From JAMQKA01 sp043951865 (lineage in GTDB: Bacteria; Bacteroidota; Rhodothermia; Balneolales; Balneolaceae): a stretch of DNA of 64,000 nt. Numbering within the stretch: position 1 is the first letter of the stretch; every line of letters starts with the position of its first letter. The notes beneath the pieces were generated by a model that saw only the letters and a program-made list of their open reading frames with translations, had not been told where the DNA came from and did not search any database. A program made the position numbers and the translations under genes. The stretch lies in NCBI RefSeq assembly GCF_043951865.1, contig NZ_JBINJF010000002.1, positions 124,001 through 188,000 on the forward strand, given 5' to 3'. Shown here piece by piece: positions 45,809 through 54,928 of the stretch.

Positions 45809-47536
45809 TCAGAGAAGGACGACCAGGCTGGCGAAAATAAAGCCGAAGAGGATAAACGCCAGGGCCGTGCCAATTGGACTGCTAAAGTCATCGGAGGTCA
45901 CTTTCCGGCCTTCTGTTATAAAGGCTGGTAACAGTAGTTTGAGAGGATTCCTGGACGTTCCGGACAGGGAATTTGCAATATTCAGTGCGATTTTCTCCGC
46001 CTTCCCAAACAATGTATTGGGCATCGTTACAAACAGGCGTTCTACACTATCCGCCGGACGCCGGTAAAACCAGTCGGTATCGAGGGCAATCTGGGGCGTT
46101 CCTTCCAGCTTTTTACGCAGCAGCCAAAAACCGATGAAAGCGAATACGAGGATCTGAGTCATCTCTACAAGGTTATAGATGGTGTAGGGTTCGTAATCAG
46201 CCGCATAAGGCAAATAGTTGTAGAGAAGTGCAGGATACAGGCCGAAAAGCAGACAGAAAAAGGCGCCGATTCCCATCGCAATTTTCATGTTGAATGGAAT
46301 ATTGGAGAGGCTGAGTTCATTTTTATTTTTCCCAAACCATGTGAAATAGGGGAGTTTGAGCCCGGTGTGTATAAAGGTACCGATGGTGGCCAAAAGCAAC
46401 AGTAAAATTGGCCATTCCAGGTGAGCATTTCCAAGGGCTGTTGAGATCATGGTTTTACTGATGAACCCATTTAGCAGGGGCATTCCCGAAATAGAGAGGG
46501 CACCCACCATGTATAAACCGATAATCAGCGGCATTTTTTTTGCGCCTATTCCCAGCTCGCTCAGTTTGCTTTTCCCGGTGGCGTGGATGACAGCTCCTGC
46601 TGCCATAAATAAGAGGGATTTATAAATAATGTGGTTAAAAGCGTGAGCGGTGGCCCCATTTAGGGCAAGTTCAGTACCAATACCGATAGCGGTGACCATA
46701 TACCCGATCTGGCTGATAATACTGTAAGCCAGGATCTCGCGGATATCGTTTGCAAGCAGGGCATAAATGGTACCGTAAATAGCCATCACAACGCCTACCC
46801 AAATAAGGATTTCCCAGCCCGGGAACATCCGAATTAAAACATATACGGCGGATTTGGTAGTCAGGGCGCACATAAAAACGGCACCGGTAATGGTCGCTTT
46901 TGGATAAGCATCGGCCACCCAGGCGTGCAGGGGAGGGATCGCAGAGTTAAGTCCCACTCCTAAAAGTATCAATACATTGGCAAGGGTGTAGGTTTGTTCC
47001 AGGTTTTCGATTAAAAAAGATCCGCCGCTATTCAGGTGCAGTAAAATTCCGGAAAACAGAAGTCCGCCTCCAAAAATATGAACCAGCACGTAACGCATGC
47101 CGGCTTTGTCGGATGCTTCGGTCTTGCGAGCCCAGATGAGCCATGTTGAAGCCGCAGCCATAATTTCCCAGAAGATAAACAGGGTAAAGAAATCACCTGC
47201 AAAAGTAACGCCGAGTGCACCGCCGGCATAGGCCAGGGCCGAGGTCTGTTGCCCCAGGTCTTTAAGATGGAAGGCATACACCCCGCCGATGATCGTAATC
47301 ATCGCAAAGATGGTACCGAATATGCGGCTTAGCGGGTCAACCGTGAGCAGGTGTAGCTCGTAACTGGCAAATGGCAGTTGCAGCAAACTGCCTTCAGGTA
47401 GGGTCCACAGTACTCCTAAAGCTATCAGGGGAAACAGGATAAAACTGCTACTCCGAAGACGTTTCGGTATCAGCGGGAGCAGGAAGGCTCCCAGAATTAA
47501 TATAATTGCAGGGACGGTAAGGAGCTCAACGATCAT
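45809..47536 (-). CDS. MrpD/NuoL-like antiporter subunit (third copy)
   Basis: A 575-residue membrane protein of the proton-conducting quinone-oxidoreductase/Mrp family with about 14 segments. The family glutamate lies in LFIFWEIMAAAS, and the amphipathic PLHAWVADAYPKATITGAVF segment replaces the usual lysine-containing helix end. A C-terminal extension of about 100 residues ends in one further segment (ALAFILFGFIFASLVVLL). It is longer than MrpD and could stand in for part of MrpA. It is the last gene of the operon and overlaps the 71-residue gene by 11 bp. Confidence 0.85.
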   Translation of the reverse strand: MIVELLTVPAIILILGAFLLPLIPKRLRSSSFILFPLIALGVLWTLPEGSLLQLPFASYELHLLTVDPLSRIFGTIFAMITIIGGVYAFHLKDLGQQTSALAYAGGALGVTFAGDFFTLFIFWEIMAAASTWLIWARKTEASDKAGMRYVLVHIFGGGLLFSGILLHLNSGGSFLIENLEQTYTLANVLILLGVGLNSAIPPLHAWVADAYPKATITGAVFMCALTTKSAVYVLIRMFPGWEILIWVGVVMAIYGTIYALLANDIREILAYSIISQIGYMVTAIGIGTELALNGATAHAFNHIIYKSLLFMAAGAVIHATGKSKLSELGIGAKKMPLIIGLYMVGALSISGMPLLNGFISKTMISTALGNAHLEWPILLLLLATIGTFIHTGLKLPYFTWFGKNKNELSLSNIPFNMKIAMGIGAFFCLLFGLYPALLYNYLPYAADYEPYTIYNLVEMTQILVFAFIGFWLLRKKLEGTPQIALDTDWFYRRPADSVERLFVTMPNTLFGKAEKIALNIANSLSGTSRNPLKLLLPAFITEGRKVTSDDFSSPIGTALAFILFGFIFASLVVLL

Positions 47537-47741
47537 AGTAGTCTTCGTCGCTTAAAATGAAAAGTTTGCCTAACCACCTTGAGATGTAGATGACAGCAAC
47601 GCATCCCACAAATCCCCAGATGGCATAAAATGCGGGAATGTGGTTCCACCAGTGGGAGTCATAGCCTGCCAGGAAGGTGAACTCCAGGATCAAGCTGATG
47701 ACGAAAATAATGCCGAGTGCTATCCAATGCCACTTCTTCAT
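47526..47741 (-). CDS. small two-segment membrane protein of the Mrp-like operon
   Basis: A 71-residue protein with hydrophobic segments at about 6-24 and 38-58. It has a conserved-looking middle DSHWWNHIPAFYAIWGFVGC and an acidic end SDEDYYDR. I recall similar proteins next to MrpD-like genes in other bacteria, but the family has no assigned function. It lies between two MrpD-like genes, overlapping the downstream one, so it is translated with the complex and is probably an accessory subunit. Confidence 0.7.
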   Translation of the reverse strand: MKKWHWIALGIIFVISLILEFTFLAGYDSHWWNHIPAFYAIWGFVGCVAVIYISRWLGKLFILSDEDYYDR

Positions 47742-47752
47742 AGATACAGGTG

Positions 47753-49228
47753 TTAGAAAATAGTTGAAGCTATTGATGTTGCCAGATCAAAAAAGCTGAA
47801 AAACAGGTCGGGATATATGCCAAATAAAACCGAAAGTATGGCGGTGCCGGTCAGCGGAACAACCATAAACGGGGAAGCCTCGGTATGGCCCTCGAGTTCC
47901 GGTCCGCCCTTTTTAAAATAGGCCCGGTGGATGATGGGAAAGAAATATCCCACGTTCAGCAATCCGCTGATGACCAGAATTATGAGGGGGATTATCATAT
48001 CTCCCTCCAGTACGCCGGAAGCGAGATACCATTTGCTTACAAACCCGTTGACAGGCGGTATGCCGGCCAGCCCCATCGATCCAACAGTGAATGCTCCCAT
48101 CGTCCACGGCATAACTTTTGCGATGCCGTTCATGTTGCTGATATTTTTTTTATGGAGATTCACCATGATAGCCCCGGCGCAGAAAAAGAGGGTAATTTTC
48201 ATGGTCGCGTGGGTGGAAATATGCATGATGCTGCCGATGAGTCCCGTTTCGGTGAGCAGGGCAGCACCGAGTACGATATATGATAAATGTCCCACGGTAG
48301 AGTATGCCAGCCGCCGCTTGAGATTGTCCTGGGCAAATGCCAGCAGTGATGCCACAATAACGGTAAAGCCGGCCAGCACCAACAAAATTTCGTTTAGACC
48401 GAAGGCCGCCATCACATCGGGACCAAAGATAAATCCAACTACACGGATGACCCCGAATACCCCCGATTTAACCACTGCTACCGCGTGTAATAGAGCACTG
48501 ACGGGAGTGGGCGCCGCCATCGCCGAGGGTAACCAGCTGTGCAGGGGCATAATACCCGCTTTAACTCCAACTCCGCCTAAAAAAAGCAGGAAGATGGTAA
48601 CGGCCATGGCGGGGGAAAGCTCAGAGTCTCCAAAGATTCCGCCAGCCTGAAAATCGAGCGTACCGGTAATGGAATAGGTAATTCCGGCTGCGGCGATTAA
48701 CAGGAGGCCCGCCGTTAACGTGTAGGTCAGGTATTTGCGGCCAGCTGCAACAGCTTTTTTATTCTCACTGTGAACGACCAGCGGGTAGGTGGCCAGCGTG
48801 AGCATCTCGTAAAAGATAATAAACGTCAGCAGGTTGCCGGAAAACGCGATGCCGATGGTGGAAGACAGGCAGACGGCAAAGCTGGCAAAATAGCGGGTCT
48901 GCTTTTTCTCGTGATGACCGCGCATGTAGCCGATCGAATAGAATGAGGTGAAAATCCATAAGCCTGAGGCAATAATGGCAAAAAAGACGCCAAAGATATC
49001 CGCCTCAAGAACCAGCGGTAGGCCAGGAGCAATTTCCAAGAGGGTGATGGAAACGGTTTCGCCATCCAGGGCCGAGGGGAGGAGTGTAAGAACAAGCAAA
49101 AACTTGACGACTCCGGCCAGGATGGTCCAGAATTCGCGTATGTTCGGCTTGCCAGAACTCAGTAATATAAACGGTACCGCTGCCAGCGATACCAGGACTG
49201 CCAATAAGGGGATATACGTAAGCTCCAT
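47753..49228 (-). CDS. MrpD/NuoN-like antiporter subunit (second copy)
   Basis: A 491-residue membrane protein with about 14 segments. The transmembrane glutamate is in IIFYEMLTLATYPL, and the lysine helix in GVGVKAGIMPLHSWLPSAMAAPTPVSALLH is well kept, as is a second lysine in HAVAVVKSGVFG. These are the residues used in proton relay in complex I and Mrp. The HSWLPSAMAAPTPVSALLHA text is closer to complex I/hydrogenase-type subunits than to MrpD proper. It lies 21 bp from the upstream MrpD. Confidence 0.87.
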   Translation of the reverse strand: MELTYIPLLAVLVSLAAVPFILLSSGKPNIREFWTILAGVVKFLLVLTLLPSALDGETVSITLLEIAPGLPLVLEADIFGVFFAIIASGLWIFTSFYSIGYMRGHHEKKQTRYFASFAVCLSSTIGIAFSGNLLTFIIFYEMLTLATYPLVVHSENKKAVAAGRKYLTYTLTAGLLLIAAAGITYSITGTLDFQAGGIFGDSELSPAMAVTIFLLFLGGVGVKAGIMPLHSWLPSAMAAPTPVSALLHAVAVVKSGVFGVIRVVGFIFGPDVMAAFGLNEILLVLAGFTVIVASLLAFAQDNLKRRLAYSTVGHLSYIVLGAALLTETGLIGSIMHISTHATMKITLFFCAGAIMVNLHKKNISNMNGIAKVMPWTMGAFTVGSMGLAGIPPVNGFVSKWYLASGVLEGDMIIPLIILVISGLLNVGYFFPIIHRAYFKKGGPELEGHTEASPFMVVPLTGTAILSVLFGIYPDLFFSFFDLATSIASTIF

Positions 49229-49249
49229 GTTAATGGGTAAATACTTTGG

Positions 49250-50743
49250 TTAAAATCCTGCCGGGAACATAGTTACAATGATATCAACGATGTAGGCATT
49301 GAAGATCCCTACGATCAAAAGTCCGATCGCCATTATGCCCATCGGCATCATCATGCTAAAGCCAACTTCATTGGTTCGGGTAGTCTCGGTAACAGCGGTT
49401 TCTTCGGACTCGGGATTGCGCAGATACACTTTTTCCAAAATTCGAAAGAAGTATACCGCATTGAGCAGTGAACTAATTAAAATGACAGCCAGTAGCATCC
49501 AGCTGCTGTTTTCGATGGTGCCCAGTGCCAAGTACCACTTGCTGAAAAAACCTGCCAGCGGCGGCAATCCCACCATTGAGATCGCCGCGGTAGTAAAAGC
49601 GGCCATGGTCCACGGATATTTTTTGCGATAGCTGTCGTCAAATTTTGTAATCAGGGAGTGGCCCTCTTTAAGTCGCATGCTCCCCGATACAAGGAATAGC
49701 AGGGCTTTCATTATTGCGTGATTTAACACGTGAAGTATGGCGCCAATAAAACCGAAGGGATTGGCAAGACTGAGTCCCATAATGATGTAGCCAATCTGCG
49801 AAACACTGCTGTAGGCCAGCATCTTTTTGAGCTCGCTCTGGGCAATCGCCATAATCGATCCGTAGAGGATCCCGATACCCGCAAATATTCCGATAATGGT
49901 TGTAACTGGAAGAGCTGCATCAATAAGCTCTACTCCAAACAAAAACAGTACCACGCGGAAGAGAATGTAGGCTGCTACCTTGGTGCCGATGGGGGCAATA
50001 ATGGCTGATGAGGTCGATGAAGCATAGGTGTAGGAATCGGGCAGCCAGCCGTGCAGGGGAAACAGTGCCGCTTTTACGCCGATACCGACGACCATCAATA
50101 TTATTGCTACTATGACGGAAGAGTGCCCGATAACCTGCGGCAGCATGTCGTGCATGTCAATGATGTTCAGCGTGCCGGTGACGGTGTATAAAAATCCAAC
50201 CCCCAGCAGGTAGAGCGATCCGCCAACCGTACCGATAATCAGGTACCGGAAAGCAGCATAAGGGGCCCGTTTTTCTCCAATAGCGATGAGTGCATAGCTG
50301 GAGAGGGAAGAGATTTCCAAAAACACGTAGAGGTTAAACAGATCGCCGGTAAGCACCATGCCGTTGAAGCCAAGCATCATCAGCATGGCTACCGAATAAT
50401 ATCCCATTAATTTGCCGGGAAATTCATTTTGACTGATCTCCCTGGAATGAATAAGAACCAGGAAGGAAATCGCGTTAATCACGAGCACAATAAACGCGGC
50501 AAGCCCGTCATAAACGAACTCAATGCCGATGGGGGGCGGCCATCCGCCGAAAAAGTACCGAACGGTTTCACCGGTTTGAAGTAAATACCACAATCCATAA
50601 GTGGAGAAGAAGGTGGCGATGCCTGAGCCCAGCAGGGCCAGGTGCCATGTTATATCCCGCTTCCACAGCCCGATAACGGGAATCAGGATCGCAAATAAGA
50701 TATACGTAATGGGGATTAAAGCCGGTATCTCTGATCCGATCAT
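49250..50743 (-). CDS. mrpD: MrpD-type antiporter subunit (first copy)
   Basis: A 497-residue membrane protein, the canonical MrpD of this operon by size and position after mrpC. The key glutamate lies in LYVFLEISSLSSYAL and the key lysine in GIGVKAALFPLHGWLPDSY. It overlaps mrpC by 4 bp (ATGA-type), so the pair is translationally coupled. It is thought to form one of the proton channels of the antiporter. Confidence 0.92.
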   Translation of the reverse strand: MIGSEIPALIPITYILFAILIPVIGLWKRDITWHLALLGSGIATFFSTYGLWYLLQTGETVRYFFGGWPPPIGIEFVYDGLAAFIVLVINAISFLVLIHSREISQNEFPGKLMGYYSVAMLMMLGFNGMVLTGDLFNLYVFLEISSLSSYALIAIGEKRAPYAAFRYLIIGTVGGSLYLLGVGFLYTVTGTLNIIDMHDMLPQVIGHSSVIVAIILMVVGIGVKAALFPLHGWLPDSYTYASSTSSAIIAPIGTKVAAYILFRVVLFLFGVELIDAALPVTTIIGIFAGIGILYGSIMAIAQSELKKMLAYSSVSQIGYIIMGLSLANPFGFIGAILHVLNHAIMKALLFLVSGSMRLKEGHSLITKFDDSYRKKYPWTMAAFTTAAISMVGLPPLAGFFSKWYLALGTIENSSWMLLAVILISSLLNAVYFFRILEKVYLRNPESEETAVTETTRTNEVGFSMMMPMGIMAIGLLIVGIFNAYIVDIIVTMFPAGF

Positions 50744-51117
50744 TGAATCTTATCTAAAATTTCTTCTTCGTTGAGTGTTTCGTAGCGGTTATATATTCTG
50801 ATGATCAGTGCAAAGGCCACACCCAATGTTGCCACTCCCACGACAATAGCTGTCAGCATCAGGGTGTGCGGAAGGGCATTCATGTAATTCGAGACTTCAC
50901 TAACCGGGAGGTTATCTGATTTTACAGGAACGGTGGCACCGTCTTTCATGGCTACGGATACAAAAAACAGAATTACAGCGGCCTGAAAAATGGAAAGCCC
51001 GATCGTTTTTTTGACAAGGTTTTTTTTCAGGAGCATGCCGTACAGGCCAATGGCCAGTAAAATAATGGTAAACCAGTACGCGTAATGGCCCATAAGAAAA
51101 TCAAGCATAGTCTTCAC
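50740..51117 (-). CDS. mrpC: MrpC/NuoK-like subunit
   Basis: A 125-residue, three-segment membrane protein. The core AIGLYGMLLKKNLVKKTIGLSIFQAAVILFF and NALPHTLMLTAIVVGVATLGVAFALI match MrpC and NuoK. A loop of about 25 residues with DGATVPVKSDNLP sits between segments 2 and 3. It overlaps mrpB by 17 bp upstream and mrpD by 4 bp downstream. Confidence 0.92.
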   Translation of the reverse strand: MKTMLDFLMGHYAYWFTIILLAIGLYGMLLKKNLVKKTIGLSIFQAAVILFFVSVAMKDGATVPVKSDNLPVSEVSNYMNALPHTLMLTAIVVGVATLGVAFALIIRIYNRYETLNEEEILDKIQ

Positions 51118-51541
51118 CTTTTACCATGTTGTCATAAATGAGTACGAGTACGGTCATCACGGTTATGCCAATGCCCAGTTCGATGATCAGGATGCCCCAG
51201 TACCGAAGATCTGCGCCTTCCAACCCCGGAATGGGCAGCTGCTCGTAATCCAGGAAATATCCTCCGCAGAGTAGTGCGACGAGTCCGGTTCCAAAATAGA
51301 TGAGAACGCCAAGCGCGGCGTAGGGGGTGGCCAGGTAATCCCTGAATTGCAGGTTGGCAATTTCGGTACCGCTTGAGATACGGATCAACAGCAGAGATGC
51401 AGCCAGCAGCGTGCCGCCCTGGAATCCCCCGCCCGGGGAGTAGTGCCCGTGGAAGATCACATAAAAGCCGAAAATCATGATATAGGGGCTCAAAAATCGG
51501 GTGCCCAATAAAATAATGGGACTGTGTTCTCTATTCGTCAT
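51101..51541 (-). CDS. mrpB: MrpB-type subunit (MnhB domain)
   Basis: A 146-residue, four-segment membrane protein. The MnhB hallmark FHGHYSPGGGFQGGTLLAASLLL is present. It is the stand-alone MrpB form, not fused to MrpA. It overlaps the 102-residue MbhE-like gene by 11 bp upstream. Confidence 0.92.
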   Translation of the reverse strand: MTNREHSPIILLGTRFLSPYIMIFGFYVIFHGHYSPGGGFQGGTLLAASLLLIRISSGTEIANLQFRDYLATPYAALGVLIYFGTGLVALLCGGYFLDYEQLPIPGLEGADLRYWGILIIELGIGITVMTVLVLIYDNMVKGEDYA

Positions 51542-51839
51542 CTTCCTGCCCCCGTCTCCTTAACAGTAAAAAGCATATCAAGCCAGCTGAGAAAATTACG
51601 ATCTGTTCTCCAAGCGTATCGATACTACGATAATCGCCCAGGATAACCGTGACGATATTGGGCGTATGAGCATCATTGTATGCTTCCTGGATATAGTAGT
51701 TGCCCGGCACTTCGGTACCCGTCATGCTTGTTTCCTGGTTCATTTGATTGTCGGGATTGCCGCGGTACGGCAGATCAGACGCGGCAAAAACAAGCACCAG
51801 GGTAAATGTGAGGATTAAAAGTAATTTTAAGTACTTCAA
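51531..51839 (-). CDS. MbhE-like subunit (detached MrpA C-terminal piece)
   Basis: A 102-residue protein with an N-terminal segment (LLLILTFTLVLVFAA) and a C-terminal one (IVIFSAGLICFLLLRR). The motif ETGVPNIVTVILGDYRSIDTLGE-like text (here TPNIVTVILGDYRSIDTLGE) is characteristic of MbhE and of the MrpA C-terminus. It is a separate gene, as in membrane-bound hydrogenases of Pyrococcus and in some split Mrp operons. It overlaps the 81-residue gene by 4 bp. Confidence 0.85.
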   Translation of the reverse strand: MKYLKLLLILTFTLVLVFAASDLPYRGNPDNQMNQETSMTGTEVPGNYYIQEAYNDAHTPNIVTVILGDYRSIDTLGEQIVIFSAGLICFLLLRRRGQEDDE

Positions 51840-52081
51840 TCTACTGTGGTGAATTTGGTTTGATAAATTGCTATTACAAGTAGGATCCCTGTTACCCCGG
51901 CTCCGACCACGGCCTCGGTAAAACCTACGTCTACAGCCCCCATCGTTGTAAAAAGCAGGGCCATCAAAAAGCTGAATGTGGTCAGCATGACGGCTGCCAC
52001 AAGCAGGTCATCCGCTTCCAGGGCGATATAGGCGGTAATCAGCAGAAATAAAAAAAGTATGAGTTCAAGTGCCCAGTACAT
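51836..52081 (-). CDS. MbhD-like DUF4040 subunit
   Basis: An 81-residue, three-segment membrane protein. FTTMGAVDVGFTEAVVGAGVTGILLV is the DUF4040/MbhD signature, which in MrpA lies just before the MbhE part. So MrpA's C-terminal region is coded here by two small genes. Its start lies 3 bp after the mrpG stop. Confidence 0.88.
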   Translation of the reverse strand: MYWALELILFLFLLITAYIALEADDLLVAAVMLTTFSFLMALLFTTMGAVDVGFTEAVVGAGVTGILLVIAIYQTKFTTVD

Positions 52082-52084
52082 TCG

Positions 52085-52402
52085 TTAGTCATTTTTTTTG
52101 TCGAGAAATTGCGGCGAAAGTCCTGAGGAGTAGGCTGCTCTGGCCAGCGCATGTGCTCCAATAGGATTGGCCAGGAGTATAAAAAGCAGTACCAGGAATA
52201 ACTTGCCGCTGTTAAGGGTAAACCCTTCAAAAATAATCAGCCCGATAATGATCAGGATCATGCCCAGCGTGTCGCTTTTGCTGGTGGCGTGGGTGCGGGA
52301 ATAAAAATCAGGAAGACGAATGGTCCCTATACTGCCGATCAGCAGGAAGAAAATACCCAGTACAATAAATAGGATGGTTAAAACAGCGGTGATATCAGTC
52401 AT
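52085..52402 (-). CDS. mrpG: MrpG subunit
   Basis: About 105 residues from the ATG at 52400-52402 (MTDITAVLTILF); a start at 52438 would overlap mrpF by 44 bp and adds a polar stretch. Three hydrophobic segments and the MnhG signature GSIGTIRLPDFYSRTHATSKSDTLG are present. The chosen start overlaps the mrpF stop by 8 bp. Confidence 0.9.
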   Translation of the reverse strand: MTDITAVLTILFIVLGIFFLLIGSIGTIRLPDFYSRTHATSKSDTLGMILIIIGLIIFEGFTLNSGKLFLVLLFILLANPIGAHALARAAYSSGLSPQFLDKKND

Positions 52403-52670
52403 CAAATCGCACCTTGGTTGTTGAAAAGTATTTTGCAATAGTAAGCGATCCTATAAACCCGAGAATGGCGTACGCCAGCGTAATATCGATAAACATGTCG
52501 ATCCGCCCGAAAACGTACCCGATTAAAATAATCAGCACGATCGTTTTGGTAGCAATGGCGTTGGTGCCGACAAGTCGGTCAAATACAGTAGGCCCCTTAA
52601 TAACGCGATAAGCAGGAACCGCTATAATGGCAGTTAAAACGACGGCGCTGATCAGAAAAAAGGTTTCCAT
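52395..52670 (-). CDS. mrpF: MrpF subunit
   Basis: A 91-residue, three-segment protein. KGPTVFDRLVGTNAIATKTIVL and the following FGRIDMFIDITLAYAILGFIG match MrpF, including the aspartates thought important for transport. It abuts mrpE with a 1-base overlap of stop and start. Confidence 0.92.
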   Translation of the reverse strand: METFFLISAVVLTAIIAVPAYRVIKGPTVFDRLVGTNAIATKTIVLIILIGYVFGRIDMFIDITLAYAILGFIGSLTIAKYFSTTKVRFDD

Positions 52671-53224
52671 TATATTTCCTCCCTGCTTTTGATAACCTCA
52701 AAGTCTGATACGACCGAACGGTCTTCGGCAGTGAAGAGCCGTAACACTTGTTTCGGCATTTTGTCGCTTGCGATCCCCTCAAATGATGAAGGAGTGATGG
52801 CGTGTACAACAAATTCGTTATCCTGAATATCCACCGTCAACGTTCCGGGGGTGAGCGTAATGGAATTGCCCAAAATCATTTTACAATGGGGGTTGGGATA
52901 ATCTACCTTGAAACGGACAACGGTGGTTTGAATGGGCAGCGACGGGTTTAGCAAAATTTTTGCCACCTCGATTCCCGATATCACAATCTGCACCAGCAGC
53001 CAGCCGAAATAGTAGGGAGCGTACAAGATGCGAAGGTCTTTTAGAACATCGGTTTCATTTTCATAAAACGAGAAGGTTTTGAGCTTGTGATTAATCCCCA
53101 TGACAATACCCACGCTTATCAATCCCATGATCGTGTGGACAAGGTCAAAAAAGCCACTCATAAGATACCAAAACCCCATCAGGCTAATAAACGACAGGAG
53201 CAGACTTTTTGCTGATAACTTCAA
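52670..53224 (-). CDS. mrpE: MrpE subunit
   Basis: A 184-residue protein, the first gene of the operon. Two to three N-terminal membrane segments are followed by a soluble domain with the MrpE hallmark LGNSITLTPGTLTVDI. The order EFG-MbhD-MbhE-BC-D then D-like, small, D-like genes follows it. The 603-bp region upstream should hold the operon promoter. Confidence 0.92.
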   Translation of the reverse strand: MKLSAKSLLLSFISLMGFWYLMSGFFDLVHTIMGLISVGIVMGINHKLKTFSFYENETDVLKDLRILYAPYYFGWLLVQIVISGIEVAKILLNPSLPIQTTVVRFKVDYPNPHCKMILGNSITLTPGTLTVDIQDNEFVVHAITPSSFEGIASDKMPKQVLRLFTAEDRSVVSDFEVIKSREEI

Positions 53225-53827
53225 AGTTCTAACCAGTTATGTTGATAGAGATAATTGCGGGCTCTTAAAATATCAAAAAAGGGGAATCCTCAAAATGAAT
53301 TCGCCTGGGTCATTCAACGTATATTCGGATATTCCTGCAATGATATAAATGCAAATGATCGGAGCATTGTCGCTGCTTTTTACAGAACTCAATTTTAATG
53401 ATTGGAGAATATAAACTGTACATCAGATTTCCAAAACATGGTTGTATGTAGTTATAAGTTTTTCTTAAAAAAATGTAAATAGGATCTGGGCCTTTTTAAC
53501 CCGTATTACTCGGCAAGTAAATTAGTAGCAGAAAAAATAAAGCAACCCGGGATCAATTTTTTTAGCTCTCTTGTATCAACCAAAATTGAGTGTGGTATCC
53601 ATTAATGTAACCACGTTTACTGTTTCAGAAAGTGGCACAGCGTTTTTTACCCAATGGATCAATCTCCGTGACGTTGTCCTCTCCAAGACGGATTTTATGG
53701 ATTTGTCACCGAATGGGGTAATGATCGATTAACGGGCTCAATGAGTTTTTGTCATGAAGAAGAACGGGAGAGGTTACACCAGGCTCCCTGTAATTAGATA
53801 GTGTTAAGTTAAATCGTATTTTTGTGT
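53225..53827. other. divergent intergenic region mrpE/CaCA
   Basis: A 603-bp region with no supported gene. TTAACCCGTATTACTCGGCAAG (53496-53517; in two parts TTAACCCGTATT and ACTCGGCAAG) resembles the left end of the MITE-like element at 11320-11349, and TCAACCAAAAT (53576-53586) matches 11496-11506 exactly; it may be a decayed copy. TATTTTTG at 53817-53824 fits the -7 consensus but lies only a few bases before the CaCA start, which would imply an almost leaderless transcript. Confidence 0.4.
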
Positions 53828-54928
53828 ATGATGCTTACTTACTTCCTTTTTATCATCGGACTTGTTTTTCTGCTGGCAGGGGCGCAATGGCTCGTGGACT
53901 CCTCTACCGGCATTGCTGCCCGTTATGAGATTTCTCCACTGTTTGTAGGGGTGGTCATTGTCGCCTTTGCGACCAGTGCGCCCGAGGTGGCGGTAAGTCT
54001 AGGCGCGGCATTGGGGGGAGAGGCTAGCCTGGCCCTGGGAAATGTAGTTGGGAGTAATATCGTAAATGTGCTCCTGATTCTGGGAGTTACCGCCGTTATC
54101 GCTCCAATTGCCATCCGGCGCCGAATTGTTCTGCTTGACATCCCGATCCTGATTGTACTATCGCTCCTGGTTTACCTGCTGAGCCTGGATGGAGTGCTGC
54201 AGCTGTGGGAGGGGGGACTCCTGCTTACCCTGTTTGCCGGGTTTCTTGTTTTTCAGATTAAGCAGATTCAAAGAGACAGCATGCCCGAACCGGCAGAGGC
54301 TGAACCTCCCGTTCAACGAGAAGTCCGCCCCCTGCCGATACAAATAGGACTGTTCGTTACAGGGCTGGGAACCCTGATACTGGGCGCCCGCTGGATGGTT
54401 GGCAGCGCGGTGGAAATAGCCCTGGCCTGGGGAATGAGCGAGCTGATTATTGGCCTAACGGTAATATCAGTTGGCACCTCGTTGCCGGAGATTGCCACCT
54501 CTGTCATTGCAGCACTGAAGGGGGAGCAGGACCTTTCCGTGGGAAATGTAGTGGGCAGCAATATTTTCAATCTTTTGCTGGTGCTGGGCTTAAGTGTTGT
54601 GCTAAGTGGTGGTTTTGCAGTATCGCCGGCGGCGGTTGCGCTCGACATACCTTTTATGGTGGCAGTCAGTATCGCCTGCCTGCCGATCTTTTTTACCGGA
54701 CACCGTATTGCACGTTGGGAAGGGGGCGTCTTTCTGTTTTATTATGCGGCCTATCTTGTGTACCTGTTTTTAGACACCACCGGCCATGAGCTGCTGCCAC
54801 GATTCAATACTGTCATGATCTGGTTTGTGGTGCCTATTACGCTGTTGACCCTGGGGATACTGGTCACACGGTCTCTGTACCTGAAACGGCTGGCCAACAA
54901 GGCCGATGAGTTGTCTGGCCGTTCGTAA
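53828..54928 (+). CDS. Na+/Ca2+ antiporter, CaCA family (YrbG type)
   Basis: A 366-residue membrane protein from the ATG at 53828 (a TTG two codons upstream is less likely). About 10-11 segments form two inverted halves. The alpha repeats carry VGSNIVNVLLILG and VGSNIFNLLLVLG, each preceded by GTSLPEIATS or ATSAPEVAVS, with the conserved Pro-Glu pairs that bind Ca2+. A polar central loop (about 150-170) divides the halves. It should exchange Ca2+ for Na+ or H+, adding to the ion-transport cluster. Confidence 0.92.
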   Translation: MMLTYFLFIIGLVFLLAGAQWLVDSSTGIAARYEISPLFVGVVIVAFATSAPEVAVSLGAALGGEASLALGNVVGSNIVNVLLILGVTAVIAPIAIRRRIVLLDIPILIVLSLLVYLLSLDGVLQLWEGGLLLTLFAGFLVFQIKQIQRDSMPEPAEAEPPVQREVRPLPIQIGLFVTGLGTLILGARWMVGSAVEIALAWGMSELIIGLTVISVGTSLPEIATSVIAALKGEQDLSVGNVVGSNIFNLLLVLGLSVVLSGGFAVSPAAVALDIPFMVAVSIACLPIFFTGHRIARWEGGVFLFYYAAYLVYLFLDTTGHELLPRFNTVMIWFVVPITLLTLGILVTRSLYLKRLANKADELSGRS

